A stretch of 42,762 nt of DNA from NCBI GenBank assembly GCA_029883265.1, contig JAOUJM010000014.1, positions 1 to 42,762 of the forward strand, read 5' to 3'. The notes beneath the pieces are model-generated. The model did no database searches, was not told the DNA's origin, and saw only the letters and a program-made list of their open reading frames with translations. The translations under genes were made by a program, and so were the position numbers. Shown here one piece after another: positions 1 to 7,726 of this stretch (the first letter of the stretch is position 1; each line of letters begins with the position of its first letter). Origin of the DNA: Gammaproteobacteria bacterium (lineage in GTDB: Bacteria > Pseudomonadota > Gammaproteobacteria > S012-40).

Positions 1-227
1 TGCTTGGCGGCGAAAAAGTTTATATTCCGAAACGTCCTGGAGAGCCTGATATTACGTTTGCAGATACAAGGCTAATTCATGAGAAATTGAACTGGCTGCC
101 GCAGGTGGATTTTAAAGCCGGTGTGCAACAGATGTTAAATAGTATTAATGATTGGAAAGATGCGCCCTTATGGGAGCCAAAATCAATTGAACAAGCCACT
201 CAGGCTTGGTTCGAATATTTGGGGTGA
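1..227 (+). CDS. NAD-dependent nucleotide-sugar epimerase/dehydratase, C-terminal part only
   Basis: The left edge cuts this gene; only the last 74 codons are present, read from base 3 to the TGA at 225-227. The fragment includes PGEPDITFADTRLIHEKLNW, the pattern found near the C-terminus of extended short-chain dehydrogenases such as UDP-glucose 4-epimerase and related sugar epimerases or dehydratases (PGE, a strand ending in AD, then a helix and L-x-W-x-P). The Rossmann NAD site and the YxxxK active site lie outside the window, so the substrate cannot be stated. It ends 4 bases before the ATG of the next gene, so it belongs to the same sugar operon. Family assignment is from the C-terminal pattern only. 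Confidence 0.72.
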   Translation, partial: LGGEKVYIPKRPGEPDITFADTRLIHEKLNWLPQVDFKAGVQQMLNSINDWKDAPLWEPKSIEQATQAWFEYLG

Positions 228-231
228 AGCC

Positions 232-813
232 ATGGATGCGGTTTACAAAAAAGCAGTCTCTCGATTTGATTCCATTCTTAACAAAGTTGCTGTAACCGAT
301 CAGGCTGGGCGACACTTAGAGTTGAGTCGTGCCATTGAGAAAATACATTTTCAATTGTCCATGGTTAGTCAAAGCGAAGGCACGATATGGATAATTGGCA
401 ATGGTGGCAGTGCAGCGATTGCATCCCATATACAAACCGACTTAGTTAATCAATGTAAATTGCGAGCACAAGTGGTGCATGAGCCGTCGCTGATGACTTG
501 TCATGCGAATGATTATGGTTATGAGAATGCATATGCGCGCATGCTCAAACAATTTATTCGCACCGGGGATTTGGTATTTGTGGTTTCATCCTCGGGGCAG
601 TCGAAGAATCTACTTAATGCTGTCGATGTGGCTTTAGGTATGCAAGTGCCAGTGATTAGTTTTACCGGGTTTTCCAGCAATAATCTGTTGCGACAAAAAG
701 GTGACTTGAATTTATGGATTCCTAGCAAGGACTATGGTGAAGTAGAGGTTGCTCATTTATTTTTATTACATTTTTTAGCAGATGCCTATGTGCAAGTTGA
801 GGTGATGGCTTGA
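232..813 (+). CDS. SIS-domain sugar-phosphate isomerase, GmhA-like
   Basis: This is a 193-residue SIS-domain protein of the phosphoheptose isomerase (GmhA) type, the usual length for that family. GmhA turns sedoheptulose 7-phosphate into D-glycero-heptose 7-phosphate in the cytoplasm. The sequence shows IIGNGGSAAIASHIQTDL for the phosphate-binding loop, a second loop VVSSSGQSKN, and a closing helix GEVEVAHLFLLHFLADAY. I chose the ATG at 232 because it follows directly after the preceding stop; the frame is open further upstream but that part overlaps the previous gene. The stop overlaps the TTG start of the next gene by four bases. With a HldE-like partner next door, a heptose or other sedoheptulose-derived sugar is likely. 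The true substrate could differ, since many surface-sugar loci carry diverged GmhA copies. Confidence 0.82.
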   Translation: MDAVYKKAVSRFDSILNKVAVTDQAGRHLELSRAIEKIHFQLSMVSQSEGTIWIIGNGGSAAIASHIQTDLVNQCKLRAQVVHEPSLMTCHANDYGYENAYARMLKQFIRTGDLVFVVSSSGQSKNLLNAVDVALGMQVPVISFTGFSSNNLLRQKGDLNLWIPSKDYGEVEVAHLFLLHFLADAYVQVEVMA

Positions 814-2330
814 AGGAAAAAATTCGAAGCCTAGATGAATTAGCACAGATTCTTGATCAACGCGGTGAGGAGACTGTTGTTTTAGCGCATGGCACATTTG
901 ATTTAATGCATCTTGGCCATATTCGTTACTTGAAACGCGCTGCTGAGCAAGGTCAATGTTTAGTGGTAACCTTAACCGCCGATGCATTTGTCAATCGTGG
1001 CCCAGGTCGCCCGGTATTTAATGAGACTCAACGCGCTGAAGCCTTGGCAGCACTGGATTGCGTGAATTTTGTTGCCATCAATTCCAGTGCAACTGCAATT
1101 GAGGCGATCGAGTTACTCAAGCCTGATTTTTATGCTAAAGGCTCGGAGTATCAAGATGAGTCCAAAGATGTTACAGGAAATATTCGCTTAGAACGCGAAG
1201 CTGTCGAAGCCTGTGGTGGGCAAATGTTTTTTAGCCATGAGCCGACGTTTAGTTCTAGTCGTTTGTTGAATGCTTATTTTGATGTGTTTTCCCCGGCTGT
1301 GCAATCCTATCTTAATGAATTCAAATCTTTTTGTCCTAGCGCTGAAGCTGTTGATGCCGCTATCAATAATGCTTGCGGCAACATGAATGTATTAGTGGTG
1401 GGTGACGCGATTATTGATGAGTATATTACGACGTCGCCGCTAGGTATGACAGGAAAAAGCAATATGCTTGCATTTTCTTATTGCGACAAAGAACGTCATG
1501 CCGGAGGCGTGTTTTCAGTTGCGAATCATATTGCAGGTTTTGTATCGTCGGTCACGATTGCCACGGGCTTGGGTGAGCGTGAAAGTTGTGAAGCAATTAT
1601 ACGGGAGAAACTCGCAAAAAATGTTGAGCCTGTTTTTTTCAAAGCCAAAGACCGCGATACCTTAATCAAAACTCGATACATTAGTGGCGACTACAGCAAA
1701 CTTTTCGAAGTGTATAACCAGGCACAGTTTGTCCTAGATGATGAGTCTCAACAAGCCATGCTTCACTGGTTGCGCGAGAAAGTGGCAGATTATGATTTGG
1801 TGATTGTTCCTGATTATGGTAATGGTTTAATTAATGATGAGATGGTGCAAGTATTGAGCGATAATGCAAAATACTTAGCCGTGAACACGCAAATCAATAG
1901 CGGCAATCGCGGTTATCATGTCATAACTCGCTACCCTCGTGCCGATTTCATATCCCTAAACGAACCTGAGTTACGTTTAGCAAAACACGATAATCGAAAT
2001 TCCATCGATTTGGTCGCCTCTCAATTAAGCAAAGATATGGGTGCCCAAGTGGTGGCAGTTACTCGTGGTAAACATGGGGTTTGTTATTGTGACATGAGCG
2101 AAGGCCGTATTCATGAGGCACCAGCGCTTTCAACCAATGTGGTCGATCGCATTGGTGCTGGTGATATTTTTTTGGCACTCGCGAGTTTAGCTGCCGCGGC
2201 AAAACTTGATGCGCGTTTAGTGGTGTTTATTGCCAGTGCTGCGGCTGCCATTGGTGTACAAATCGTTGGTAATCGGGAATTCATTAATCCTGCTAGCCTG
2301 TCAAAATATTTCTCAAGCTTAATGAAGTAA
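810..2330 (+). CDS. Bifunctional nucleotidyltransferase / PfkB sugar kinase, HldE-like with reversed domain order
   Basis: This 506-residue protein fuses the two activities of HldE in the opposite order. Residues about 20-160 are a cytidylyltransferase-type domain: HGTFDLMHLGHIRYLK (the GTFD..H.GH motif), NRGPGRPVFNETQR and the YAKGSEY loop. Residues about 190-500 are a PfkB/ribokinase domain: VVGDAIIDEY, HAGGVFSVANHIA, VPDYGNGL, VTRGKHGV and the catalytic RIGAGDIF. In E. coli HldE the kinase comes first. The likely role is phosphorylation of the sugar 7-phosphate made by the isomerase next door and its nucleotidyl activation, giving an NDP-heptose-like donor. The start is TTG at 810, overlapping the preceding stop (TTGA), with GAGGTGA just upstream; the next in-frame ATG falls inside the nucleotide-binding motif. 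The sugar and the nucleotide are not determined by the sequence. Confidence 0.85.
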   Translation: MKEKIRSLDELAQILDQRGEETVVLAHGTFDLMHLGHIRYLKRAAEQGQCLVVTLTADAFVNRGPGRPVFNETQRAEALAALDCVNFVAINSSATAIEAIELLKPDFYAKGSEYQDESKDVTGNIRLEREAVEACGGQMFFSHEPTFSSSRLLNAYFDVFSPAVQSYLNEFKSFCPSAEAVDAAINNACGNMNVLVVGDAIIDEYITTSPLGMTGKSNMLAFSYCDKERHAGGVFSVANHIAGFVSSVTIATGLGERESCEAIIREKLAKNVEPVFFKAKDRDTLIKTRYISGDYSKLFEVYNQAQFVLDDESQQAMLHWLREKVADYDLVIVPDYGNGLINDEMVQVLSDNAKYLAVNTQINSGNRGYHVITRYPRADFISLNEPELRLAKHDNRNSIDLVASQLSKDMGAQVVAVTRGKHGVCYCDMSEGRIHEAPALSTNVVDRIGAGDIFLALASLAAAAKLDARLVVFIASAAAAIGVQIVGNREFINPASLSKYFSSLMK

Positions 2331-2331
2331 T

Positions 2332-3300
2332 ATGACAATTGTTGTTGAAAAATTATTAGACTTATATTCACAAATTCATTTAATTCGGCGTATCGAGGAG
2401 AAAATTGCTGAGGAGTATCATCAGCAAACCATGCGTTGTCCGGTGCATTTGAGCATTGGTCAGGAAGCGGTTGCAGTTGGTGTGAGCGCCCATCTCAATT
2501 CCAATGATCGAGTCTATTCCAATCATCGCGCACATGCTCATTATTTAGCATTAAACGCAAATCTTGAATCACTAATTGCAGAGTTGCATGGTTTGGAGAA
2601 CGGTTGCTGTGGTGGACGAGGCGGTTCCATGCATTTAATCGATTTAGAAAAAGGATTTGCCGGTTCCACACCTATTGTAGGTGCAACAGTTCCCATTGCG
2701 ATGGGTGCCGCGTTTGCATTTAAGCAGCAAAAGCGCTCTCACATTGCGGTCAGTTATTTGGGTGATGGCTGTTTCGAAGAGGGAGTGGTTTACGAAAGTC
2801 TAAATTTTGCGGCCTTGCATCGCTTACCTATATTGTTCGTCTTGGAAAATAATCAGTATTCCGTCTATACCCGACTCAAGCAACGGCAACCAGAAGGACG
2901 AAGTATTTCAAAACTCGCTGCTGCCATGGGTGTGTCTGTATTACATGGCGATGGAAATTGCATTGATGATGTCTATGGTTTGGCAGCGCAAGCTATTGCT
3001 CAAATACGTGCAGGCAAAGGTCCCTATTTTATTGAACTCGACACCTATCGTTGGCCTGAGCATTGCGGCCCGAGTGATGATGATCATTTGGGTTATCGAC
3101 CCCAAGGGGAATTAGCTGCATGGAAAGCACGTTGCCCACTGCAATATGCTAAGACTTTGCTAGTTCAAGCAGGTGTAGCGCTGAATCACATTCAACAGTT
3201 AGAACAAAAAAATAGCAAAAAAATCGAAAGCGCATGGGTTAAAGCTTTAAATGGTTTAACGCCGAATCCGAAAAAAGCGGCGGAGGGCGTGTATGTCTGA
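2332..3300 (+). CDS. Thiamine-diphosphate dehydrogenase E1 alpha subunit-like protein
   Basis: This 322-residue protein belongs to the alpha subunit family of 2-oxo acid and acetoin dehydrogenases. The thiamine-diphosphate motif is clear: LGDGCFEEGVVYESLNFAAL ending a few residues later in ENNQYSVYT. Upstream are NHRAHAHYLALN and GGRGGSMHLID, which resemble the cofactor and substrate region of the family. It starts one base after the kinase fusion stop and overlaps the beta subunit by 8 bases, so alpha and beta are translationally coupled. No lipoyl E2 or dihydrolipoamide dehydrogenase gene follows: the next gene is a tRNA. The company of sugar-nucleotide genes suggests that the pair acts on a sugar or a C2/C3 donor for a surface glycan and not in central metabolism. 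This is inference; the reaction is unknown. Confidence 0.85.
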   Translation: MTIVVEKLLDLYSQIHLIRRIEEKIAEEYHQQTMRCPVHLSIGQEAVAVGVSAHLNSNDRVYSNHRAHAHYLALNANLESLIAELHGLENGCCGGRGGSMHLIDLEKGFAGSTPIVGATVPIAMGAAFAFKQQKRSHIAVSYLGDGCFEEGVVYESLNFAALHRLPILFVLENNQYSVYTRLKQRQPEGRSISKLAAAMGVSVLHGDGNCIDDVYGLAAQAIAQIRAGKGPYFIELDTYRWPEHCGPSDDDHLGYRPQGELAAWKARCPLQYAKTLLVQAGVALNHIQQLEQKNSKKIESAWVKALNGLTPNPKKAAEGVYV

Positions 3301-4372
3301 TATTGTCATTGAGCAACAAACACTAAATTATATCGATGCGATTCGCGAAGGCATCAGTGAAGCCATGCAAGCTGATGAAACAATTTTTGTTATCGGTGAA
3401 GGTGTGCCTGATCCCAAAGCAATTTTTGGTTCAACTCAAGGTTTGCGACAACAATTCGGTGAGCATCGCGTTTTAGATATGCCTTTAAGTGAAAATGCCA
3501 TGACTGGCATGTGTATTGGTGCTTCGCTTAATGGTTTAAAGCCGCTGTTGATTCATCAGCGTATCGATTTTTCTTTATTGTCCGCCGATCAACTAATCAA
3601 TCAAGCCGCTAAATGGCATTACTTGTTCCATCAAGCGGTACCGTTGGTTGTCCGCATGATTATTGGTAAGGGTTGGGGGCAAGGCCCGCAACATTCACAA
3701 GCGCTATGGGGCTTGTATGCGCAAGTGCCGGGTTTAAAAATATTTTTACCTGCCACTGCCAATGACGCCAAGCAAATGATGAAAGCGGCGCTGAACGATC
3801 CTAATCCTGTGTTATTCATTGAACATCGTTGGTTACACCACACGGAAAGCTTAATTGAAGACAATGAGGCGACAATCAATGAATTATCAAAAGCGATGGT
3901 GTTGCGTCAAGGTGATGCAGCAACAATTGTTGCGAGTTCGTATATGGTTCACGAAGCCTTAAATGCTGCGCAAGCTTGTGCCCAATTTGGGATGGAGATT
4001 GAGGTGATTGATTTGCGTGTAGGCCATGAATTTGATTACGCAACGATTGCAGCTTCAGTTAACAAAACTAAAAATTTAATTGTTGCTGATTTACATCCGA
4101 TGCATTTGAGTCCGGGTCATGCGATTATTTCCCAGTTAATGCAAAATGGTATTCAACTACAAACGCCCCCGCGACTGGTTGCGCAACCCAATCATCCCGT
4201 ACCGACGAGTTGGTATTTAGCAGAAAACAGTTATCAAGCGGCGGAAGCAATCGCCGAGGCTATTGCCCAGAGTCAAAACCTAACCGCCCTGCAACTTAAA
4301 AAAATATTGGCAGCCTTATCTCAACCGCCGAGAACAGATGTGCCTAATCGCAGTTTTTGTGGCCCATTCTAA
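3293..4372 (+). CDS. Thiamine-diphosphate dehydrogenase E1 beta subunit-like protein
   Basis: This 359-residue protein is the beta partner of the preceding gene, with a transketolase-type pyrimidine-binding domain (about residues 10-185) and a C-terminal transketolase domain (about 200-330). MPLSENAMTGMCIGASLNG holds the Glu that in this family activates the aminopyrimidine ring of thiamine diphosphate. GKGWGQGPQHSQAL and PGLKIFLPATANDAKQMM match the conserved core, and VIDLRVGHEFD resembles the usual LIDLR segment of the C-terminal domain. The last roughly 30 residues, ending in RSFCGPF, are not typical and may be an add-on. Its start lies inside the alpha gene, so expression is coupled. It closes the sugar operon. 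Substrate unknown. Confidence 0.85.
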   Translation: MSDIVIEQQTLNYIDAIREGISEAMQADETIFVIGEGVPDPKAIFGSTQGLRQQFGEHRVLDMPLSENAMTGMCIGASLNGLKPLLIHQRIDFSLLSADQLINQAAKWHYLFHQAVPLVVRMIIGKGWGQGPQHSQALWGLYAQVPGLKIFLPATANDAKQMMKAALNDPNPVLFIEHRWLHHTESLIEDNEATINELSKAMVLRQGDAATIVASSYMVHEALNAAQACAQFGMEIEVIDLRVGHEFDYATIAASVNKTKNLIVADLHPMHLSPGHAIISQLMQNGIQLQTPPRLVAQPNHPVPTSWYLAENSYQAAEAIAEAIAQSQNLTALQLKKILAALSQPPRTDVPNRSFCGPF

Positions 4373-4471
4373 ATAACAAATAGATCTAACTAATTGTTTA
4401 AAAAGGAATAATATCATTTGCACTGGTTTCCATCCCAAGCCTTTGGCAAACTGATTACCACACTTTAATAC

Positions 4472-4500
4472 TTGACAGCTTGCAGTCTCATCAGGATAAT
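4472..4500 (+). promoter_or_regulatory. Sigma-70 promoter of the tRNA-Arg gene
   Basis: A perfect -35 box TTGACA (4472-4477), a 17-base spacer and GATAAT (4495-4500, five of six matches to TATAAT) lie just before the tRNA. Transcription would start near 4507, a few bases ahead of the mature tRNA. The short GC-containing stretch after the -10 box resembles the discriminator of stable-RNA promoters under stringent control. Confidence 0.75.
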
Positions 4501-4513
4501 ACGCACCTCTTTT

Positions 4514-4590
4514 GCGCCCGTAGCTCAGTTGGATAGAGTACCTGGCTACGAACCAGGCGGTCGGGCGTTCGAATCGCTCCGGGCGCGCCA
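4514..4590 (+). tRNA. tRNA-Arg (anticodon ACG)
   Basis: The 77-base sequence folds into a complete cloverleaf. The acceptor stem GCGCCCG (4514-4520) pairs with CGGGCGC (4580-4586), followed by discriminator G and an encoded CCA. The D arm contains AGCTCAGTTGGATAGAGT. The anticodon stem CCTGG/CCAGG encloses the loop CTACGAA with anticodon ACG, which is read as ICG after deamination of A34 and decodes CGU, CGC and CGA. The T arm is GGGCG, TTCGAAT, CGCTC. No base is missing, so the gene should be functional. Confidence 0.97.
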
Positions 4591-4597
4591 TACGACC

Positions 4598-4630
4598 AAA
4601 AACCTCTGTAGAATCTACAGAGGTTTTTTT
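4598..4630 (+). terminator. Intrinsic terminator after tRNA-Arg
   Basis: An 11-base-pair perfect hairpin (AACCTCTGTAG 4601-4611, loop AAT, CTACAGAGGTT 4615-4625) runs into a T tract ending at 4630. The AAA before the stem can extend the pairing. It ends transcription of the single-tRNA unit. Confidence 0.9.
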
Positions 4631-4690
4631 GTATGTGCCTGTGCTTTTGTTAAACTGCCCACTATTTCAGAAATAATGATGTAAGATCGT

Positions 4691-5119
4691 ATGATTGCTT
4701 CGCCAGACATACTTTTTCCTGCACTCGCGCTCATGGGGTTGACGGCGTGTGTTTGGTTGTGGATGCTTATTAGTCGAAAAAAAGCATTGCAACAGTCCCC
4801 GCAGTCCATGCAAGTTTTTGCAACTCAACAACAAACCCAAACGTTTTTGCAACAGGCGAATTTACCCGCCGAAAACTTTTCAAATTTGTTTGAATTGCCC
4901 GTAATTTTTTATGTGATGTGTCTGATGCTTTTTGTGACACAACACAGTTCATTCGTATTTTTAGTTTTAGCCTGGAGTTTTGTAATTCTAAGAACTGGCC
5001 ATAGCCTGGTTCATATTTTTTTCAATCATGTAATTATTCGTTTTGTTTTATATTTGTTAAGCAGCGTAATGCTTTGGCTTATTGTTATATTATTTGCGAT
5101 GGAATTGTTTGATTATTGA
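4691..5119 (+). CDS. MAPEG family integral membrane protein
   Basis: This is a 142-residue membrane protein with the size and pattern of the MAPEG family (membrane-associated proteins in eicosanoid and glutathione metabolism). There are four hydrophobic segments at about residues 7-27, 68-84, 89-103 and 114-138. Between the first and second is a polar loop rich in Gln, followed by the conserved NLFELPVIFY. RTGHSLVHIFFNHVIIRF matches the family's R-x-x-H-x-x-x-N/H region. Bacterial members are glutathione transferase-like enzymes or uncharacterised proteins of the inner membrane; nothing in the sequence fixes the substrate. It stands alone between the tRNA terminator and a signalling gene. Confidence 0.85.
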   Translation: MIASPDILFPALALMGLTACVWLWMLISRKKALQQSPQSMQVFATQQQTQTFLQQANLPAENFSNLFELPVIFYVMCLMLFVTQHSSFVFLVLAWSFVILRTGHSLVHIFFNHVIIRFVLYLLSSVMLWLIVILFAMELFDY

Positions 5120-5303
5120 TAATGGCTTGGTTTTCGTTGAACCGGGAGTCTTGGAAAAATGGCGACTAACCCCATTTCTTTTCCATTAATGCTTAATATT
5201 TAAGGCCGATGAATGAATTAGTATTGATATATGGAGTGATGCATCCTACCATAAGGTTGACGAGGGAATTGATTCATTTATTAAAACGACGATTGGTGCT
5301 ACT

Positions 5304-7586
5304 TTGAATGCCGGACAGTTACAACAGAAGTTAGTTGAGCTCAAATTAAAGTTTAAACAATCCTTGCCGGATCGTCTGACTCAAATTCAACAATTGTGGG
5401 AACGTGTATTGGCAGATGCCTCTGCTGATGCTGACTTAAATGAATTATTGCGAGTCGTGCATAGTTTGGTTGGCGCAGGAGGGACTTATGGCGCTGACGC
5501 AATTTCCAAGACGGCAAGAGTGGCAGAGAATACCTTGCGCCCTTTAGTTGATCAAGCATCCATTCAACTAGATGCGCACACGCAGTCACAAATTAATCAT
5601 TTAGTACTGAAACTGGCTGAAGAAATTGATGATTGGCATCCTGAGTTAGATCACAATGAATTTATTGAAGCAGAGTCTGGGTTTGCAATTCAATCACTGA
5701 CGCTGTTTGTTCCGAAAGACTGTAAGGACTATGAAGAATTCAGCCGAGAAATTCACTTAAAACATTTGCGGCTCAATTATGTACACCAAGACCCATTGAG
5801 TGTACCTGAAGATTTGCTCAACTCGAATTCGATCGTTATTGTTGATGATGCAGTGCTTGCAGATAAAAATAAAAGTGAGCATTTGCTTGATTACTTAAGC
5901 CAGCTCAAACAAAAATGTCCCAATTTAATTGTCTTGTCGGACAGCCAGGATCTTGCTTTGCGGTTAGCCGTGGTTCGTGCGGAAATCAATGAGTTTTTTT
6001 TAAAGCCAGTGAATAATACTCGTTTGTTAAAGGTCGTAGAGCGTTTAATCGAGGAACAAGTTGAACAAATCTACCATGTTTTAATTGTCGACGATGATCA
6101 AGATCTGGCGCAATATTATCACGCAGTAATGCAATCCAATCAAATACGCAGTACCTTGGTGTCCGACCCGCTCAATGCTTTTGAAGTTTTGCAACAAACC
6201 CATGTCGATTTGATTTTGCTCGATATTTCCATGCCGAATTGCAACGGTTTTGAAGTTGCGCGCATGATTCGACAAGACGAGCGTTTAGCCGAGGTGCCTA
6301 TTATTTTTCATTCCGTAGAACGGGTGCCTGAGAAACAAATTACGGCCTTAAACGTTGGCGCTGACGATTTTATTGAGAAACCGTGCAATATTGAATATTT
6401 AATAAAGTCCATCAAAGCACGGATTCGTCGTGCAGACTCGGTGCGTCGTTTACATCGTGAACTGGAAATTGCTTTTGCAGAAATTGGTCGGCGTGATTAT
6501 GCCATGAATAAGCATAGCATTGTTAGCGTTGCAGACACGGCGGGCAATATTATCTATGCAAACGATAAATTTGTTTCTATTAGTGGATATGCCTACGAGG
6601 AGTTAATTGGCAATAACCATCGTTTAGTCAAGTCCGGTGTTCATGACCGTTCGTTTTACGAAAACATGTGGACTACAATATCCCAAGGTGAAACTTGGCA
6701 AGGCATTATTTGTAATCGAGCAAAAAGTGGTGAGTGTTATTGGGTGGAGTCGACTATCGTTCCATTTATCGACGGCGATGGGCTGCCCTATCAGTATGTG
6801 TCGGTACGTACGGATATTACGGCGTTTATTTTATCACAACAGAATCTAAAGCTGGCCAAACACCAGGCAGAAAATGCCAATAAAGCTAAATCAGAATTTC
6901 TTTCGCGCATGAGTCATGAGTTGCGTACTCCGCTCAATGCAATCCTAGGGTTTTCTCAGCTCCTAGGATTAGATGAAGAGAATCCGATATCACAAAATCA
7001 GCGGGATAGTGTAGGTGAAATTGTTAATGCTGGCAGTCATTTATTATCGTTAATCAATGATGTTTTGGATTTGTCAAAAATTGAAGCGGGTTATGTGCAT
7101 GTGAATTTGCAGCCCATTAATGCAACACAGGTATTGAAGGAATGTGTGGCTACTGTACAAACTCAAGCAGCCCAGCAGAGCATCAATATTGAGTATGTGC
7201 AAATTGACGATGCGGCAACGGTCATGGCTGATCGGGTGCGATTAAAGCAAGTGTTACTCAATTTATTGTCAAATGCGATCAAATATAATAAACCTCATGG
7301 AAAAATTATGCTGACGGTGCGCAATAGTAGTGACACTCAAGTAGACATGCTGGTTGCTGATACGGGGATTGGTATTGCTGAGGACAAACAAAAGGAAATG
7401 TTTCAGTCGTTCCATCGTCTCGGTGCTGAGCATAGTGATATTGAAGGTACAGGCATCGGCTTAGTGATTACAAAAAATATTGTTGAGCTGATGAATGCCA
7501 AGTTGAGTTTTGACAGCAAGCTCGGTGAGGGTACTTGTTTCACTGTAAGTTTGCCATGTGCGAAACGTCAGGCAAGTATAATATAG
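5304..7586 (+). CDS. Hybrid sensor histidine kinase (HPt-REC-like-REC-PAS-HisKA-HATPase)
   Basis: This 760-residue cytoplasmic protein has no evident membrane segment. Residues 1-115 look like an HPt domain with VVHSLVGAGGTYG, phosphoacceptor candidate His53. Residues about 120-250 form a degenerate receiver. Residues about 257-375 are a full receiver: VLIVDDDQ, LILLDISMPNCNGF with Asp307, and the Lys of FIEKP. A PAS domain follows at about 400-510, then the dimerisation helix MSHELRTPLNAILGFS with phosphoacceptor His538, and the ATPase domain with NLLSNAIKYN, DTGIGI and GTGIGL. The kinase core is at the C-terminus and the relay domains at the N-terminus, the reverse of the common hybrid kinase. 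The start is a TTG; an upstream ATG in this frame was not found. No partner regulator is adjacent; a PilZ protein is the next gene. Confidence 0.88.
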   Translation: MNAGQLQQKLVELKLKFKQSLPDRLTQIQQLWERVLADASADADLNELLRVVHSLVGAGGTYGADAISKTARVAENTLRPLVDQASIQLDAHTQSQINHLVLKLAEEIDDWHPELDHNEFIEAESGFAIQSLTLFVPKDCKDYEEFSREIHLKHLRLNYVHQDPLSVPEDLLNSNSIVIVDDAVLADKNKSEHLLDYLSQLKQKCPNLIVLSDSQDLALRLAVVRAEINEFFLKPVNNTRLLKVVERLIEEQVEQIYHVLIVDDDQDLAQYYHAVMQSNQIRSTLVSDPLNAFEVLQQTHVDLILLDISMPNCNGFEVARMIRQDERLAEVPIIFHSVERVPEKQITALNVGADDFIEKPCNIEYLIKSIKARIRRADSVRRLHRELEIAFAEIGRRDYAMNKHSIVSVADTAGNIIYANDKFVSISGYAYEELIGNNHRLVKSGVHDRSFYENMWTTISQGETWQGIICNRAKSGECYWVESTIVPFIDGDGLPYQYVSVRTDITAFILSQQNLKLAKHQAENANKAKSEFLSRMSHELRTPLNAILGFSQLLGLDEENPISQNQRDSVGEIVNAGSHLLSLINDVLDLSKIEAGYVHVNLQPINATQVLKECVATVQTQAAQQSINIEYVQIDDAATVMADRVRLKQVLLNLLSNAIKYNKPHGKIMLTVRNSSDTQVDMLVADTGIGIAEDKQKEMFQSFHRLGAEHSDIEGTGIGLVITKNIVELMNAKLSFDSKLGEGTCFTVSLPCAKRQASII

Positions 7587-7610
7587 GCGCTGTCGAATTA
7601 TTTTCAGACA

Positions 7611-7637
7611 TAAAAAAAGGGGCTGAAAATCAGCCCC
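7611..7637 (-). terminator. Intrinsic terminator acting on the minus strand
   Basis: An 8-base-pair perfect stem (GGGGCTGA 7619-7626, loop of 3, TCAGCCCC 7630-7637) has a run of seven A on its left side, which is a U tract for minus-strand transcripts. On the plus strand it is followed by TGTAAAAAAG, so it is a poor terminator for the kinase gene upstream. Confidence 0.68.
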
Positions 7638-7726
7638 TGTAAAAAAGGGAGGATGAGAGAAGAAAGTCAATTCTTCTTGCCTCTAGGAGGCAGTTTGTAT
7701 AATGCAGTAGCTATGCCAGGAAAATT
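7611..7726 (-). ncRNA. Candidate small RNA, about 115 nt, ending in a strong terminator
   Basis: On the minus strand a TTGACA (7754-7759) and a TACAAT (7733-7738) with a 15-base spacer could start a transcript near 7726. Reading leftward it would form TGCCTC/GAGGCA (7678-7692), then AGAAGAA/TTCTTCT (7658-7677), then an unpaired stretch TCATCCTCCC, then GGGGCTGA/TCAGCCCC followed by seven T. Two CCTCC segments could pair with ribosome-binding sites, a feature of several known small regulatory RNAs. The 15-base spacer is shorter than ideal. I do not recognise the RNA family. It lies between two plus-strand genes and has no minus-strand gene to terminate, which is why I favour an independent RNA. 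Confidence 0.42.

Noticed and set aside
4514-4590. tRNA-Arg as the attachment site of a genomic island holding the sugar genes
   Set aside because: No integrase and no second copy of the tRNA 3' end is seen in the window; the left end of the sugar operon is missing.
4316-4591. 91-codon minus-strand frame starting [20 protein letters not shown]
   Set aside because: It is the antisense of the tRNA-Arg gene extended into the gap; this peptide is a well-known false prediction over tRNA genes.
4472-4684. 70-codon plus-strand frame containing [20 protein letters not shown]
   Set aside because: It is the tRNA and its terminator read as protein, and also covers the tRNA promoter.
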